A DNA stretch of 27,590 bases from Elusimicrobia bacterium RIFCSPLOWO2_01_FULL_64_13. Its GTDB lineage: Bacteria > Elusimicrobiota > Elusimicrobia > 2-02-FULL-39-32. Positions 1 to 7,384 of the stretch are shown here, piece by piece. The stretch is from contig MGUT01000037.1 of the NCBI GenBank assembly GCA_001800095.1, forward strand, positions 1,019 through 28,608. The letters are read 5' to 3'. The notes under the pieces were generated by a model, which saw only the letters and a list, made by a program, of their open reading frames with translations, was not told the DNA's origin and did no database searches. The translations under genes were made by a program, and so were the position numbers. Each line of letters begins with the position of its first letter. The first letter of the stretch is position 1.

Positions 1-353
1 CTGACGGCCGTGCGGGTCGAGTCGGAGTCGGTGAACTTGATCTCGAGGGTGTTCGAGTTGCCCGTCGCCTTGTAGCGGAAGCGGAGGGCGTTCCCTCCTT
101 CTGCCGCGAGGTTGATCTGGCTGTAATCCTTGATGAACTGCGCGAAGTTCCCGGTATCGATGTTGTAGAGCATCTCGACCGCGTTGCCTTCGGTCCCGGC
201 GACGGACTGCAGGAGAGCGGTGGAGCCGGCGTCCGTGGAGATGGTCATGGTGAACGTGGAGGAATAGGCGTCCAGAACGAGGGCCCGGGCCTTTCCCCAA
301 GGCGCGAAGAGGAGGACGGCGAGAAGGACGGACGCGCTCTTGGATCTCATCAT
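1..353 (-). CDS. Secreted protein, N-terminal part (cut by window edge)
   Basis: The reading frame is open from an ATG at 353-351 to the left edge, giving about 117 residues without a stop. The N-terminus (MRSKSASVLLAVLLFAPWGK, then ARA) is a clear Sec signal peptide. The mature part is rich in Thr, Ser and Asp and reads like a beta-sandwich that measures the effect of a bound ligand (…FRYKATGNSNTLEIKF…), resembling the carbohydrate-binding, CBM11-like folds of the large protein two genes upstream. That likeness is an impression, not an alignment. The start overlaps the preceding stop as TGATG, so it is probably translationally coupled as the third gene of the operon. A second ATG follows directly and could also be used. 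The function is unknown; an envelope or extracellular role is inferred from the signal peptide and neighbours. Confidence 0.7.
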   Translation of the reverse strand, partial: MMRSKSASVLLAVLLFAPWGKARALVLDAYSSTFTMTISTDAGSTALLQSVAGTEGNAVEMLYNIDTGNFAQFIKDYSQINLAAEGGNALRFRYKATGNSNTLEIKFTDSDSTRTAV

Positions 354-1282
354 CAGAACTCCAGACCGACCGTGGCCCGGTGCGACCCGGCGGTCTTTTC
401 GATCTTCAAGGGCCAGAGGAAGCCGTAATCGACGGCCACGGCGATCCTTCTTGTGATCGGGAAGCCGATGCCGAACCCGGTCCCGACCTGGTCGAGGTCG
501 CTGCCCACCCTGGCCTTGAAGCTCTTGTCGAGGAATTCCGCTTCCAGGCCCATGTGCGGGGTGATCTCATTGGCTCGCAGGGTCACGTCCACGGGAAGGG
601 CGTAGCGGTCCCAGCGGTAGAGGAGGCCAGCCGCCACTTCCTTGGGCAGGCGCTCCGTCTGCCTGTAGCCGAGGTTGGGCTGGTTCAGGGACCGCAGGGA
701 CAGCCCCAGGGACAGGCCTTCCAGTTGCTCCGGGTCCGGCGCGGCGTAGATGTGGGCGTCCACCGTGTAGGCCTGGTTCCTGCCGCCGTTGATGAATACC
801 GGGTCCCTCCTGGTCCGCTCGTCCAGATGGAAGGCCTGCGTCAGATACCGCACGGAAACGCCCAGGGAGAACTCTCCCTTGTAGCCGAAGCCGGCGAGCC
901 AGTCCTCCAGGCGCCTGGCGTAGGTGAGGACGCCAGTGTCCTCCCTGTAGAGGTCCTTGGTCTCGAAACTGGCCCAGGCCAGGCCGAAGGCGGCCTTGGC
1001 GCTGACGGGATGGACGTAGCCGAATTGGCTCAATGAGAGGGTCGCCTCGTCCAGGCCCTGGAAAAGCCGGGCGTAAGTGAAATGGACCTTGGGCCTCTTG
1101 ACCTTGACGGTGGCCGCCGCGTTGTAAAGCGTCCCGGCGGGATCGTCGGAGAGGGCCGTGAACGCGCCGCCCAGGGCCGCGACCCTGGCCGACCAGTAGG
1201 GGTCCAGGAACGCGCTCCGGGCTTTCGAGGGCAGGGCGGCGGCCAGGAAAAGAAGGCAGAGAAGCGCGCGGGAACGGGTCAC
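353..1282 (-). CDS. PorV/UPF0164-like outer-membrane beta-barrel protein
   Basis: This 309-residue protein has a signal peptide (about residues 1-23) and then the segment ARVAALGGAFTALSDDPAGT followed by LYNAAA (about 32-57). That segment is the hallmark of PorV/PorQ/UPF0164 barrels related to FadL transporters, whose usual form is 'GMGGAFVA.ADD..A.YYNPAG'. The rest alternates short hydrophobic strands and turns and ends in a phenylalanine (VGLEF), as expected for an outer-membrane barrel. The start is GTG and overlaps the preceding stop as GTGA. In type IX secretion, PorV is the barrel that receives cargo carrying a C-terminal sorting domain. The gene just upstream encodes a large protein with such a C-terminus, so a shuttle or anchor role for that partner is a reasonable inference. 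The family call is fairly secure; the function is not. Confidence 0.75.
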   Translation of the reverse strand: MTRSRALLCLLFLAAALPSKARSAFLDPYWSARVAALGGAFTALSDDPAGTLYNAAATVKVKRPKVHFTYARLFQGLDEATLSLSQFGYVHPVSAKAAFGLAWASFETKDLYREDTGVLTYARRLEDWLAGFGYKGEFSLGVSVRYLTQAFHLDERTRRDPVFINGGRNQAYTVDAHIYAAPDPEQLEGLSLGLSLRSLNQPNLGYRQTERLPKEVAAGLLYRWDRYALPVDVTLRANEITPHMGLEAEFLDKSFKARVGSDLDQVGTGFGIGFPITRRIAVAVDYGFLWPLKIEKTAGSHRATVGLEF

Positions 1283-4200
1283 TTCGCCACCCCGATGGTC
1301 CCGGAAACGTTCAGCCGGCCCGATTTCACGTTATAGACGTAGACTCCGTTCTCCGCGACCTGGCCGTCGTCGCGCCTGCCGTCCCAGATGTTGAGGTTGA
1401 CGAGCTTGCGGATCCGGCGCCCCCTGATGTCGAAAATGAATATCTCGAAATCCCCCGTGATGCCGAACTGGGCGAAATCGTTGATCCTGTCCCCATTGGG
1501 AGTGATGATCTTCTCCCGGGGGCGGACGTCCGCTTCGGCGGGCAGTCCTCCGGAGAAGAGGCCGAACGTGCTGAAATGGGCTATGGTCCCGCTCACGGTA
1601 TTGACGGAAGCGTTGACCGTTCCTCCGAGGTTCCTCCAGGCGAAACCGTCGTGCCAGAAGAGCTTCAGGGTCGTCTCGTCGATCGAGGCGCCGTCCACGA
1701 GCCCGTCCTGGTCCTTGTCGGGATAGACCATGGTCAAAGTGACCGGCTTGGCGAAAGTGAGGCCGGTCGGGCCGAACTCGTACGCCGCGGCGGGCGAGTC
1801 GTTCCCATTCTTGGGAGCGGCCGCGGGGGAAACGGAGCGGGCCGTCACCTGGACGCCTCCCGCCACGGCGCCGGCCGGGATCACCAGAGAGGTCTCCCCG
1901 TCGGACGGGTCGCCGTCGTTCACGGTCACGGTGCCTCCGCCGGGGCCGATCTCGGGCGATGTGGTCGTTTCGCTGACCGTCACCGTGTGGACGCCCGTGG
2001 CGGGGCTGGAGGACGTCCTCTGGCCGTCGTAGGCCCTGATGACGTATTCGAACCCGCCGGCGGAGGCGCTGTCCGTCACGAAGGCGGAGGGGACCGTCCC
2101 GGAGCCGGAATAGCTCGTGCCGGAGACCGCGGGCGAGAAGTCCGCGCCGGTGAAGGCCGATTCTCCGATCTTCCTATAGCGGAGCGTCACGGATTGGAGG
2201 GTCCTGATGCTCGAGACCACGGCCGAGAGCACGATGTCGTTGCCGAGGAAGCCGATGGAGGTCAGGGCCGTGTGGACGATCTCGGGGTCGTCGCTCGTGA
2301 CGAACCTGAAGGACGGGGATGGGTCCGCGGCGACCAGGTCGCCGTTATAGCCCACGACCAGGTACCAATAGGATGTGTTGCCCTGGAGGCCGGTGTCCTC
2401 ATAGGTGAACGTGTTGCCGGTCAACGTGGAGACGACGACGAACGTGCCGGAGGCGGCCGAGACCTCGGGGGCGCGCTTGAGGACGAACTGTCCGTTGCCG
2501 CCGGTCGCGGTGCTCCAGGCGACCGTCAGGGTGCTTGTGGTCCTGCCGGACAGGGTCATGGAAGGGACGGGAAGCGAGAGGGTGTAGCGGGCGACCGTGG
2601 CGGAGTCGGCGAATTCGAGAGGGGTCTTGAACGGACGCACGAAGCGCCCGTATTGGGTGTTGGGGGAGAGGCCGGTCTCGATCCAGAACGTGGTGTCCGC
2701 CGCCAGGTCCGGAGATACCTTGCCCGTGGTCGAGGAATAGACCCGGAAGCCGGCCTCGTTGGAGGAGTTGTCGAACCAGTTCCATTGGATGGAGCCGGTG
2801 GAGACGGCGGCCCCGGCGAAGCCCGTGGCCGGCGTGATGAGGGTCATGATGACGCCGGTGATGGCGCTCATCACGCCCTTGTTGCCGGCGAAATCCTCCG
2901 CCACGGCGCGGATCTGGTAGGAGCTTCCCGGCGTCAGGGTGTTGAAGTTCTCCAGCTCGGACGTGTAGGCGCCGTCCGCCGTGTCCGTGTCCACCCCCAG
3001 GATAAACCAGTTGGCGCCGCCGGAGAGGCCGTCGTGCTCGAATGAGACGCGCTCGATGGTGCCGTCCGCCTGGGATGCGAAGGCGGTCACGTTCAGAGTG
3101 TCCGTGGATGAGAGGGACATGCCGGAGGCCAGGGAGATGCTTCCTTTAAGGAGGGACGTGGGCGCGGACGGGGTGCTCGAGTCCACGAATCGGATGTTAT
3201 CGACGTAGAAGGTGACGGGCGTGGCCAGGTCGATGGGCGGCCCTCTTCCCGTCGAATCGTTTATCATCCAAAAATTGACTTTGGAAAGACTGGACATCGC
3301 GACGGCGAACGCGCCCGTGGATATGGAGATTTCCTGGTAAGATGTGGTCAATGTGATGGAGCTGGCGCTGATCTTGTCCGAACTGACCTCATCGTCCAGG
3401 CCGATGCCTATGATCTCCGTTTCAGCCGTGACGTCCACGTTGGCGTCTCCCTTCAGTTGGAATGTGAGCTTGTCCGTTCCCGTGACATCCACGCCTATCC
3501 CGACCCCCCCTTCGACACCCGTGGTCTGCGAATCGATTTGTATGCCTGTGACCGCGGCGGACGGCAGGGTCGTGCCTGTGCCCCAGAACACCCTGTAGGA
3601 TTGCGCGCTTCCGCCGAAAGGATTGGCGCTGTCCAAACCGCGCAGAAAACCGGCGTTCGTACCTCCGATTAAGAAATCAAAAGGATTATCCCCGTAGGCC
3701 GATGATATCCCCAGCTCAAAGTTGGATATCATCACGTTCCCCGGCTCGGACGTGAACATGACGTCATCCAGATATAGGGTCTGTATCTGGGAAGAACCAG
3801 TTTCAGAGGTAAAGTTGAGGACGATACCGTCGATACTTGATAAGGATTCATAATGCTCAACGAGAAATTCCCGGAATAATGTCTTGATGGGAATATTCAC
3901 TTTCTGCCAATCCGTCGTGATTCCCGAGACCATGAATTCTTTGACATTGGGCCGCGTGGAGGGTTGTTGCCCTGGCACTATCACCGAACGTAGGGTAAGG
4001 GCGAAAGATTCCCCTCCGGCCGCGCCCCGCACCCAAAATGACAGGCCGCGCATGCCGCGGATGTCAGCTGCGGTAAATTCAAAAAGTAAGAAGGCGTTAG
4101 CGGTATCCGGGTGATTGATTCTTAAGGAATATCCCCGATTGCCAACTGCTGTTTCTGAAGATAGATGGGTTTTAAAAGATGACGTGATATTATTGACCGT

Positions 4201-4395
4201 TGTGAGAAGGCCGCCGGAGCCGATGCTTAAGGGAATGGCTCCGCTGTTGAAGTCGGCGACTACGAGGGTCTGGGCGGGAAGCAATTGGACTGACAGGAAG
4301 AGAGAGGCGGCGGCCGCCGAAAGCCATGCCGCGCTACGATGGGACGATACGATTGGATCTTCGCGATCCCGGCCGTTTTCTCTATTTTGCCTCAT
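1279..4395 (-). CDS. Large secreted multidomain protein (CBM11-like, Fn3, ZU5-like, C-terminal sorting-type domain)
   Basis: A protein of about 1038 residues. It has an N-terminal signal peptide after a basic stretch (hydrophobic core WLSAAAASLFLSVQLLP, then AQ). Two successive domains, about 43-217 and 218-415, each begin with a phrase like VVADFNSG or MISNFELG and end with LYLDDVMF or FYVDNIRFVD, the pattern of CBM11-like carbohydrate-binding sandwiches. Several Ig/fibronectin-III-like repeats follow (about 416-810), then a ZU5-like domain (about 811-955, 'GGGTVTV…LVIPAGAV…FGPTGLTF'). The last 84 residues contain ITPNGDRINDF, FDIRGRRIRKL and WDGRRDDGQVAENGVYVYNV, a FlgD-Ig/gliding-type C-terminal domain. 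An ATG at 4395 is taken as start; a TTG lies just before it at 4398, and no good ribosome site is visible. The first third uses more A/T than the rest. A likely role is surface adhesion or glycan binding. Confidence 0.8.
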   Translation of the reverse strand: MRQNRENGRDREDPIVSSHRSAAWLSAAAASLFLSVQLLPAQTLVVADFNSGAIPLSIGSGGLLTTVNNITSSFKTHLSSETAVGNRGYSLRINHPDTANAFLLFEFTAADIRGMRGLSFWVRGAAGGESFALTLRSVIVPGQQPSTRPNVKEFMVSGITTDWQKVNIPIKTLFREFLVEHYESLSSIDGIVLNFTSETGSSQIQTLYLDDVMFTSEPGNVMISNFELGISSAYGDNPFDFLIGGTNAGFLRGLDSANPFGGSAQSYRVFWGTGTTLPSAAVTGIQIDSQTTGVEGGVGIGVDVTGTDKLTFQLKGDANVDVTAETEIIGIGLDDEVSSDKISASSITLTTSYQEISISTGAFAVAMSSLSKVNFWMINDSTGRGPPIDLATPVTFYVDNIRFVDSSTPSAPTSLLKGSISLASGMSLSSTDTLNVTAFASQADGTIERVSFEHDGLSGGANWFILGVDTDTADGAYTSELENFNTLTPGSSYQIRAVAEDFAGNKGVMSAITGVIMTLITPATGFAGAAVSTGSIQWNWFDNSSNEAGFRVYSSTTGKVSPDLAADTTFWIETGLSPNTQYGRFVRPFKTPLEFADSATVARYTLSLPVPSMTLSGRTTSTLTVAWSTATGGNGQFVLKRAPEVSAASGTFVVVSTLTGNTFTYEDTGLQGNTSYWYLVVGYNGDLVAADPSPSFRFVTSDDPEIVHTALTSIGFLGNDIVLSAVVSSIRTLQSVTLRYRKIGESAFTGADFSPAVSGTSYSGSGTVPSAFVTDSASAGGFEYVIRAYDGQRTSSSPATGVHTVTVSETTTSPEIGPGGGTVTVNDGDPSDGETSLVIPAGAVAGGVQVTARSVSPAAAPKNGNDSPAAAYEFGPTGLTFAKPVTLTMVYPDKDQDGLVDGASIDETTLKLFWHDGFAWRNLGGTVNASVNTVSGTIAHFSTFGLFSGGLPAEADVRPREKIITPNGDRINDFAQFGITGDFEIFIFDIRGRRIRKLVNLNIWDGRRDDGQVAENGVYVYNVKSGRLNVSGTIGVAK

Positions 4396-4466
4396 CAAGG
4401 TTGAGCCGCGCGCCCGGGGGCGTGGCGCTTGTCTGCTCCATTAAACCAGAAAGAACGACGGAACGC

Positions 4467-4492
4467 TTCAACAAATTGTAAAGTCTTTGTAA
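4467..4492 (-). promoter_or_regulatory. Tandem 11-bp repeat element upstream of the surface-protein operon
   Basis: On the plus strand this reads TTCAAC-N3-TTGTAA-N5-TTGTAA; in the direction of the surface-protein gene it is TTACAA-N5-TTACAA-N3-GTTGAA. The same 26-bp layout occurs at 12632-12657 and 15497-15522. Its downstream edge is 71 nt before the ATG at 4395. A possible -10 (TTTAAT, 4445-4440) starts 21 nt beyond the element. Direct repeats spaced by one helical turn are typical of OmpR/PhoB/PhoP-family operators; that this is one is inferred. Confidence 0.5.
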
Positions 4493-4561
4493 CAATTTTT
4501 CCTCTTGTGGATAACTCGCCGGACTCCTTTGATCGGCCGGGCCAGTCCGCGGGTTCCGCCA

Positions 4562-5077
4562 TTATTCCGGGTCTTCGGTCTGGTTTTCCTTGCGGTTGGA
4601 CTGCTCGAGGGTCTCCTTCCATCTCGCCGAGTCCCACTCGGAGACCTCGCCGGGAAGGGGCCCGGTCTCCCTGGCCTTGGGGATGGAAGCGTCGCGCGGG
4701 GCGGATACGACGGGGGGCCTTTCGCGGTTGAATTTGACGCCGAACTGGAAATGGATGCCTTCGTCGGCCATCTTGAACCAGACGACCTTGCCGAAGACGT
4801 TGCTTTCCTTCTCCCAGCCGGGAACGTGGTCCAACCCCTGTATCTGCACCCAGCCGGAATTGAGGAGGACGTTATGTAATTTTCTGTAGGGACAGGCGGG
4901 GTCGGAGCAGGAAAGGTCGCGAACGAGGGACCGGCATACGGGACATTCCTGGGACAGGGAAGAGAACGTCCATTCCAGGCCGACCCCGCCGGAATGGATG
5001 TCGCTCGTCCGGAGGCGGACGTCGTGTTCGTGCGGATCCACGGAACCCAGAGGGTGGCATCTGACCGCGAGATTCAT
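4562..5077 (-). CDS. Zinc-ribbon hypothetical protein
   Basis: A soluble protein of 171 residues that I do not recognise. It has a four-cysteine cluster C45-x2-C48-x8-C57-x4-C62 (CPVC…CSDPACP) typical of a zinc ribbon or knuckle, followed by a short beta-rich stretch (about 70-115, VVWFKMADEGIHFQFGVKF). The tail is Pro/Glu/Ser/Lys-rich and probably disordered. There is no signal peptide or membrane segment. The gene stands alone, with about 170 nt on each side free of other same-strand genes, and a good sigma70-like promoter lies about 90 nt upstream (5175-5204). The ribosome site before the ATG is weak. The cysteine cluster makes a random reading frame unlikely. The composition is somewhat less GC-biased at third positions than its neighbours. 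A role in DNA/RNA or protein binding is possible but not shown. Confidence 0.6.
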   Translation of the reverse strand: MNLAVRCHPLGSVDPHEHDVRLRTSDIHSGGVGLEWTFSSLSQECPVCRSLVRDLSCSDPACPYRKLHNVLLNSGWVQIQGLDHVPGWEKESNVFGKVVWFKMADEGIHFQFGVKFNRERPPVVSAPRDASIPKARETGPLPGEVSEWDSARWKETLEQSNRKENQTEDPE

Positions 5078-5174
5078 CGCGGTTCTTTTTGAGGACCTTT
5101 TGTCTTCGCTGCCCCGGTTGATCCAAGCACCCCCGCAAAACGACTAAGAAATGAGACAATTCCGCGTCATCGCT

Positions 5175-5204
5175 ATCCTATAAAAATAGGACAGTTATTG
5201 TCAA
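5175..5204 (-). promoter_or_regulatory. Sigma70-type promoter with overlapping repeats, upstream of the zinc-ribbon gene
   Basis: On the minus strand a perfect -35 (TTGACA, 5204-5199) is followed after 18 nt by TAGGAT (5180-5175); TATAGG with a 16-nt spacer is an alternative -10. The spacer holds the inverted repeat TCCTAT-AAAA-ATAGGA (5176-5191 on the plus strand) and the sequence TAGGACA (5187-5193), which equals seven of eight bases of the half-site of the lexA operator at 24506. Control by a repressor is plausible, but the half-site spacing differs from the lexA site. Confidence 0.55.
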
Positions 5205-5244
5205 GACGCGCTAATGTAAGGAAGGTCAGTCCTGAAGATTTTTG

Positions 5245-5835
5245 TTATGGGAGGGGGGTTTTCCGCGAGAACGGCGCTTTTTTTTGGACCGGGTGCTCCA
5301 AGCGGTAGGATTTCCAGATGAGCGCGCCGCCCAGCCCTGCGAACAGGAGGAAGACGATCAGCCCGACCACGAGCTCCGTGCGGACGTAGGAAGCGTCGGC
5401 GTGGAAAAGGACGACGGCGGCCTTCGGGCCTTCGACCCCGATGGGATAATCAGCGGAGAGGATGTATCTGCCTTTTTTGTCGACGATGAATTCGAAGATG
5501 GGTTCCTGGGTCCCGGCGGAATCCGAATAATAGGAGCGGGGAGGGAACTTGGCGACCTTGAAATATTCCTTCTCTTCCGCGTCTGAAAGGTAATAGGAGA
5601 TGGAGGAGAGCTTCTTCAGGTCCGCCGGTTCGACGCCCGCGGGGTTGTGCACGGCGACGTAGGTCCCGGGAAGGCGGAGGTCGAGAGAGGTCTGTCCGGG
5701 GACCTCGAACGCCGCCGGCCGGTTGAAGAAACTGGCCGCCAGGGGAACGAGGCCCACTGACAGTGCCAGAAGCCCCAGGAGACAAAACGCCCCCCCGGTC
5801 CAATAGCCCCAGGGAGCGCGGGCGCCGCGGGTCAT
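5245..5835 (-). CDS. Two-helix membrane protein, unknown function
   Basis: A protein of 196 residues with one hydrophobic segment near the N-terminus (about 14-35, AFCLLGLLALSVGLVPLAA) and another near the C-terminus (about 153-173, LVVGLIVFLLFAGLGGALIW). Between them is an extracytoplasmic domain of about 115 residues, rich in aromatic and acidic residues, that looks beta-rich (PGTYVAVHNPAGV…YILSADYPIGV…AVVLFHAD). The C-terminal tail is basic and cytoplasmic. It is the last gene of the operon starting at 9003, and its ATG overlaps the response-regulator stop (ATGA). I do not recognise the family. A sensing or accessory role for the membrane protease or regulator encoded with it is an inference from synteny. 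No convincing terminator follows. Confidence 0.7.
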   Translation of the reverse strand: MTRGARAPWGYWTGGAFCLLGLLALSVGLVPLAASFFNRPAAFEVPGQTSLDLRLPGTYVAVHNPAGVEPADLKKLSSISYYLSDAEEKEYFKVAKFPPRSYYSDSAGTQEPIFEFIVDKKGRYILSADYPIGVEGPKAAVVLFHADASYVRTELVVGLIVFLLFAGLGGALIWKSYRLEHPVQKKAPFSRKTPLP

Positions 5836-6521
5836 TTCCTTTGGTCGAAGCGGTAGCCCACGCCGGGAACGCTCTTGATCTTGACGCCGTAGGGAAACAG
5901 TTTCTTGCGCAGGCGGTCGATATGAGTGTAGACGGTCGATATGAGGGAATTGCAGTTGGCTCCCCAGACGTGGTCGAATATCAATTTGTCGCTCAAGACC
6001 CGCCTCCGGTTCTTGAAAAGAAGCTCCAGTATCTCGAATTCCTTGGGAGTCAGGTGGACGTCCTTCTGGTCGGCCTGCACGACGCGTCTGCCGAAGTCTA
6101 TGGTCAGGATGGGGCTCTTGACCACGTTGAACGTCGGATGCTGCATGGCGGCGTAGCGCCGCAGGACCACGTTGACCCGGGCGATGAGCTCCTTCGGCCG
6201 GAAGGGCTTGGTGATGAAGTCGTCCGCGCCCAGGTTCAGCCCGGAGACCTTGTCGATCTCCTGGTCCCGGACCGTGACGAATATGATGGGGATCTGCTGC
6301 GTGGGCTCCTTTTCCTTGATCTCCCTGCAGAACTCGAGGCCCCCCTTCAAGGGAAGCTCCACGTCCAGGAGGATCAGGTCCGGCCGGATGGACAGCACTT
6401 TCTCCCAGGCGTCCTCCGTGGTCTTGGCGGTCGAGACCCGGAAATGGTCGTTCCGCAGTATGTCGGTCAGGAGGTCGCAGATCTTGGGGTCGTCGTCCAC
6501 TATGAGGATCTTGCCTTTCAT
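5832..6521 (-). CDS. OmpR/PhoB-family response regulator
   Basis: A full-length 229-residue regulator. The receiver domain (about 3-120) has the acidic pair D9/D10, the phospho-acceptor D53 in LILLDVELP, the switch T83 and the conserved K105 in FITKPF. A linker leads to a winged-helix DNA-binding domain (about 130-226) with the family signature LTPKEFEILELLFKNRRRVL and the recognition-helix region STVYTHIDRLRKKL, ending in VPGVGYRF. All phosphorylation residues are present, so it should be regulated by a kinase, yet no kinase is encoded in its operon; the nearest are at 9119 and 16658-19605. It lies between a lipoprotein gene and a membrane-protein gene with 4-nt overlaps on both sides. It is one of two OmpR-type regulators in the window and a candidate binder of the 11-bp tandem repeats. 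Confidence 0.93.
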   Translation of the reverse strand: MKGKILIVDDDPKICDLLTDILRNDHFRVSTAKTTEDAWEKVLSIRPDLILLDVELPLKGGLEFCREIKEKEPTQQIPIIFVTVRDQEIDKVSGLNLGADDFITKPFRPKELIARVNVVLRRYAAMQHPTFNVVKSPILTIDFGRRVVQADQKDVHLTPKEFEILELLFKNRRRVLSDKLIFDHVWGANCNSLISTVYTHIDRLRKKLFPYGVKIKSVPGVGYRFDQRK

Positions 6522-7384
6522 TTTGTCGTCTCCTTGTTTTTCCGGTCCGGGGTTGTCCAGTCCGCCCGGTCGATACGAAGGATAACTTGTCCTTCGGGAT
6601 TTTTCAAGTCCACCGCCTCGGCCCAGGGGGTCCCCTCCGGCATGAAGCGGCCGTACTTTTTTTCCGCCAGGGCCGCCTGCTCGACGATGGATTCGCGCAG
6701 GAGCCCCGAGACCGCCGTCACAGTGGAGACGCCCGCCGCGTATCCCGCTCCGCTCACGGTGAGGGAGAGCGTCTTCCGCTCCTGGTCGTAATCCGGCTCA
6801 ACCTCGCCTATCCCCAGGAGGACCCCGAGGAAGGGATTGGCCCGCGCGCCCATGTTGATGCGCGAGGCCATCCACCGGCCCAGGTATTCCTGCAGGGAAA
6901 GGTCCCGCCAGTCGTCCCCGGAGAGCGCGCTCCCGGGAGGGACCTTGCGCATCTCGAGGACCAGGCGTTCATCGAAATCGGGTTTGGATATCCTCCAATA
7001 GAACAGGTCCTTCAAGTCCTGCATCTTCCGGACGATCCGCGTCTCCACTCCCCAGACGGGGTCCCGGGCCTCGATCACGGTGTAGTCGATCTCGGCGTCG
7101 GTGGACAGGGATATCCTGGAAATGGAGAGCATGGCGTCTTCCAGCTTTTTCAAGGCGTCCTTGGGCAGGTCCAGGTCGGGGGACACCATGTTGTCTATAT
7201 CGAGAGAGACGTACAGGGTCTTCCCCACGAGTCCGGTCCGGACTTCCGCCCCCAACTCCTTGCGGAACAATTCGCGGATGGACCCCTCCAGGTCCTTTTT
7301 GGGATAGGAGGGTCCGCAGCCGGCCAGGATGGCGATGAAGGCCGCCGCGGTCAGGGCGCGCGCCAGAGTTTCTGGCTCCCTCAC
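6518..7384 (-). CDS. Lipoprotein of unknown function
   Basis: A 288-residue protein with a classic lipoprotein signal: hydrophobic stretch ALTAAAFIAI then the lipobox LAGC, making C23 the lipidated residue. The mature part is alpha/beta with no family signature I recognise. It contains WRDLSLQEYLGRWMASRI and repeated statements about vectors of charged residues, but no enzymatic motif. The start is GTG, overlapping the protease stop (GTGA), and its own stop overlaps the response-regulator start (ATGA). It should sit on the periplasmic face of a membrane. Encoded next to an FtsH-like protease whose own periplasmic domain is missing, it could be a partner or substrate; this is inference only. 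Confidence 0.8.
   Translation of the reverse strand: MREPETLARALTAAAFIAILAGCGPSYPKKDLEGSIRELFRKELGAEVRTGLVGKTLYVSLDIDNMVSPDLDLPKDALKKLEDAMLSISRISLSTDAEIDYTVIEARDPVWGVETRIVRKMQDLKDLFYWRISKPDFDERLVLEMRKVPPGSALSGDDWRDLSLQEYLGRWMASRINMGARANPFLGVLLGIGEVEPDYDQERKTLSLTVSGAGYAAGVSTVTAVSGLLRESIVEQAALAEKKYGRFMPEGTPWAEAVDLKNPEGQVILRIDRADWTTPDRKNKETTK

Noticed and set aside
4506..4514. Perfect DnaA-box 9-mer (TGTGGATAA)
   Set aside because: It is a single copy with no cluster of boxes, no AT-rich unwinding element and no dnaA or dnaN nearby, so it does not support an origin.
4872..5159. 95-residue minus-strand frame overlapping the zinc-ribbon gene
   Set aside because: It is a frame-shifted shadow, rich in Arg and Pro, starting from TTG with no ribosome site.
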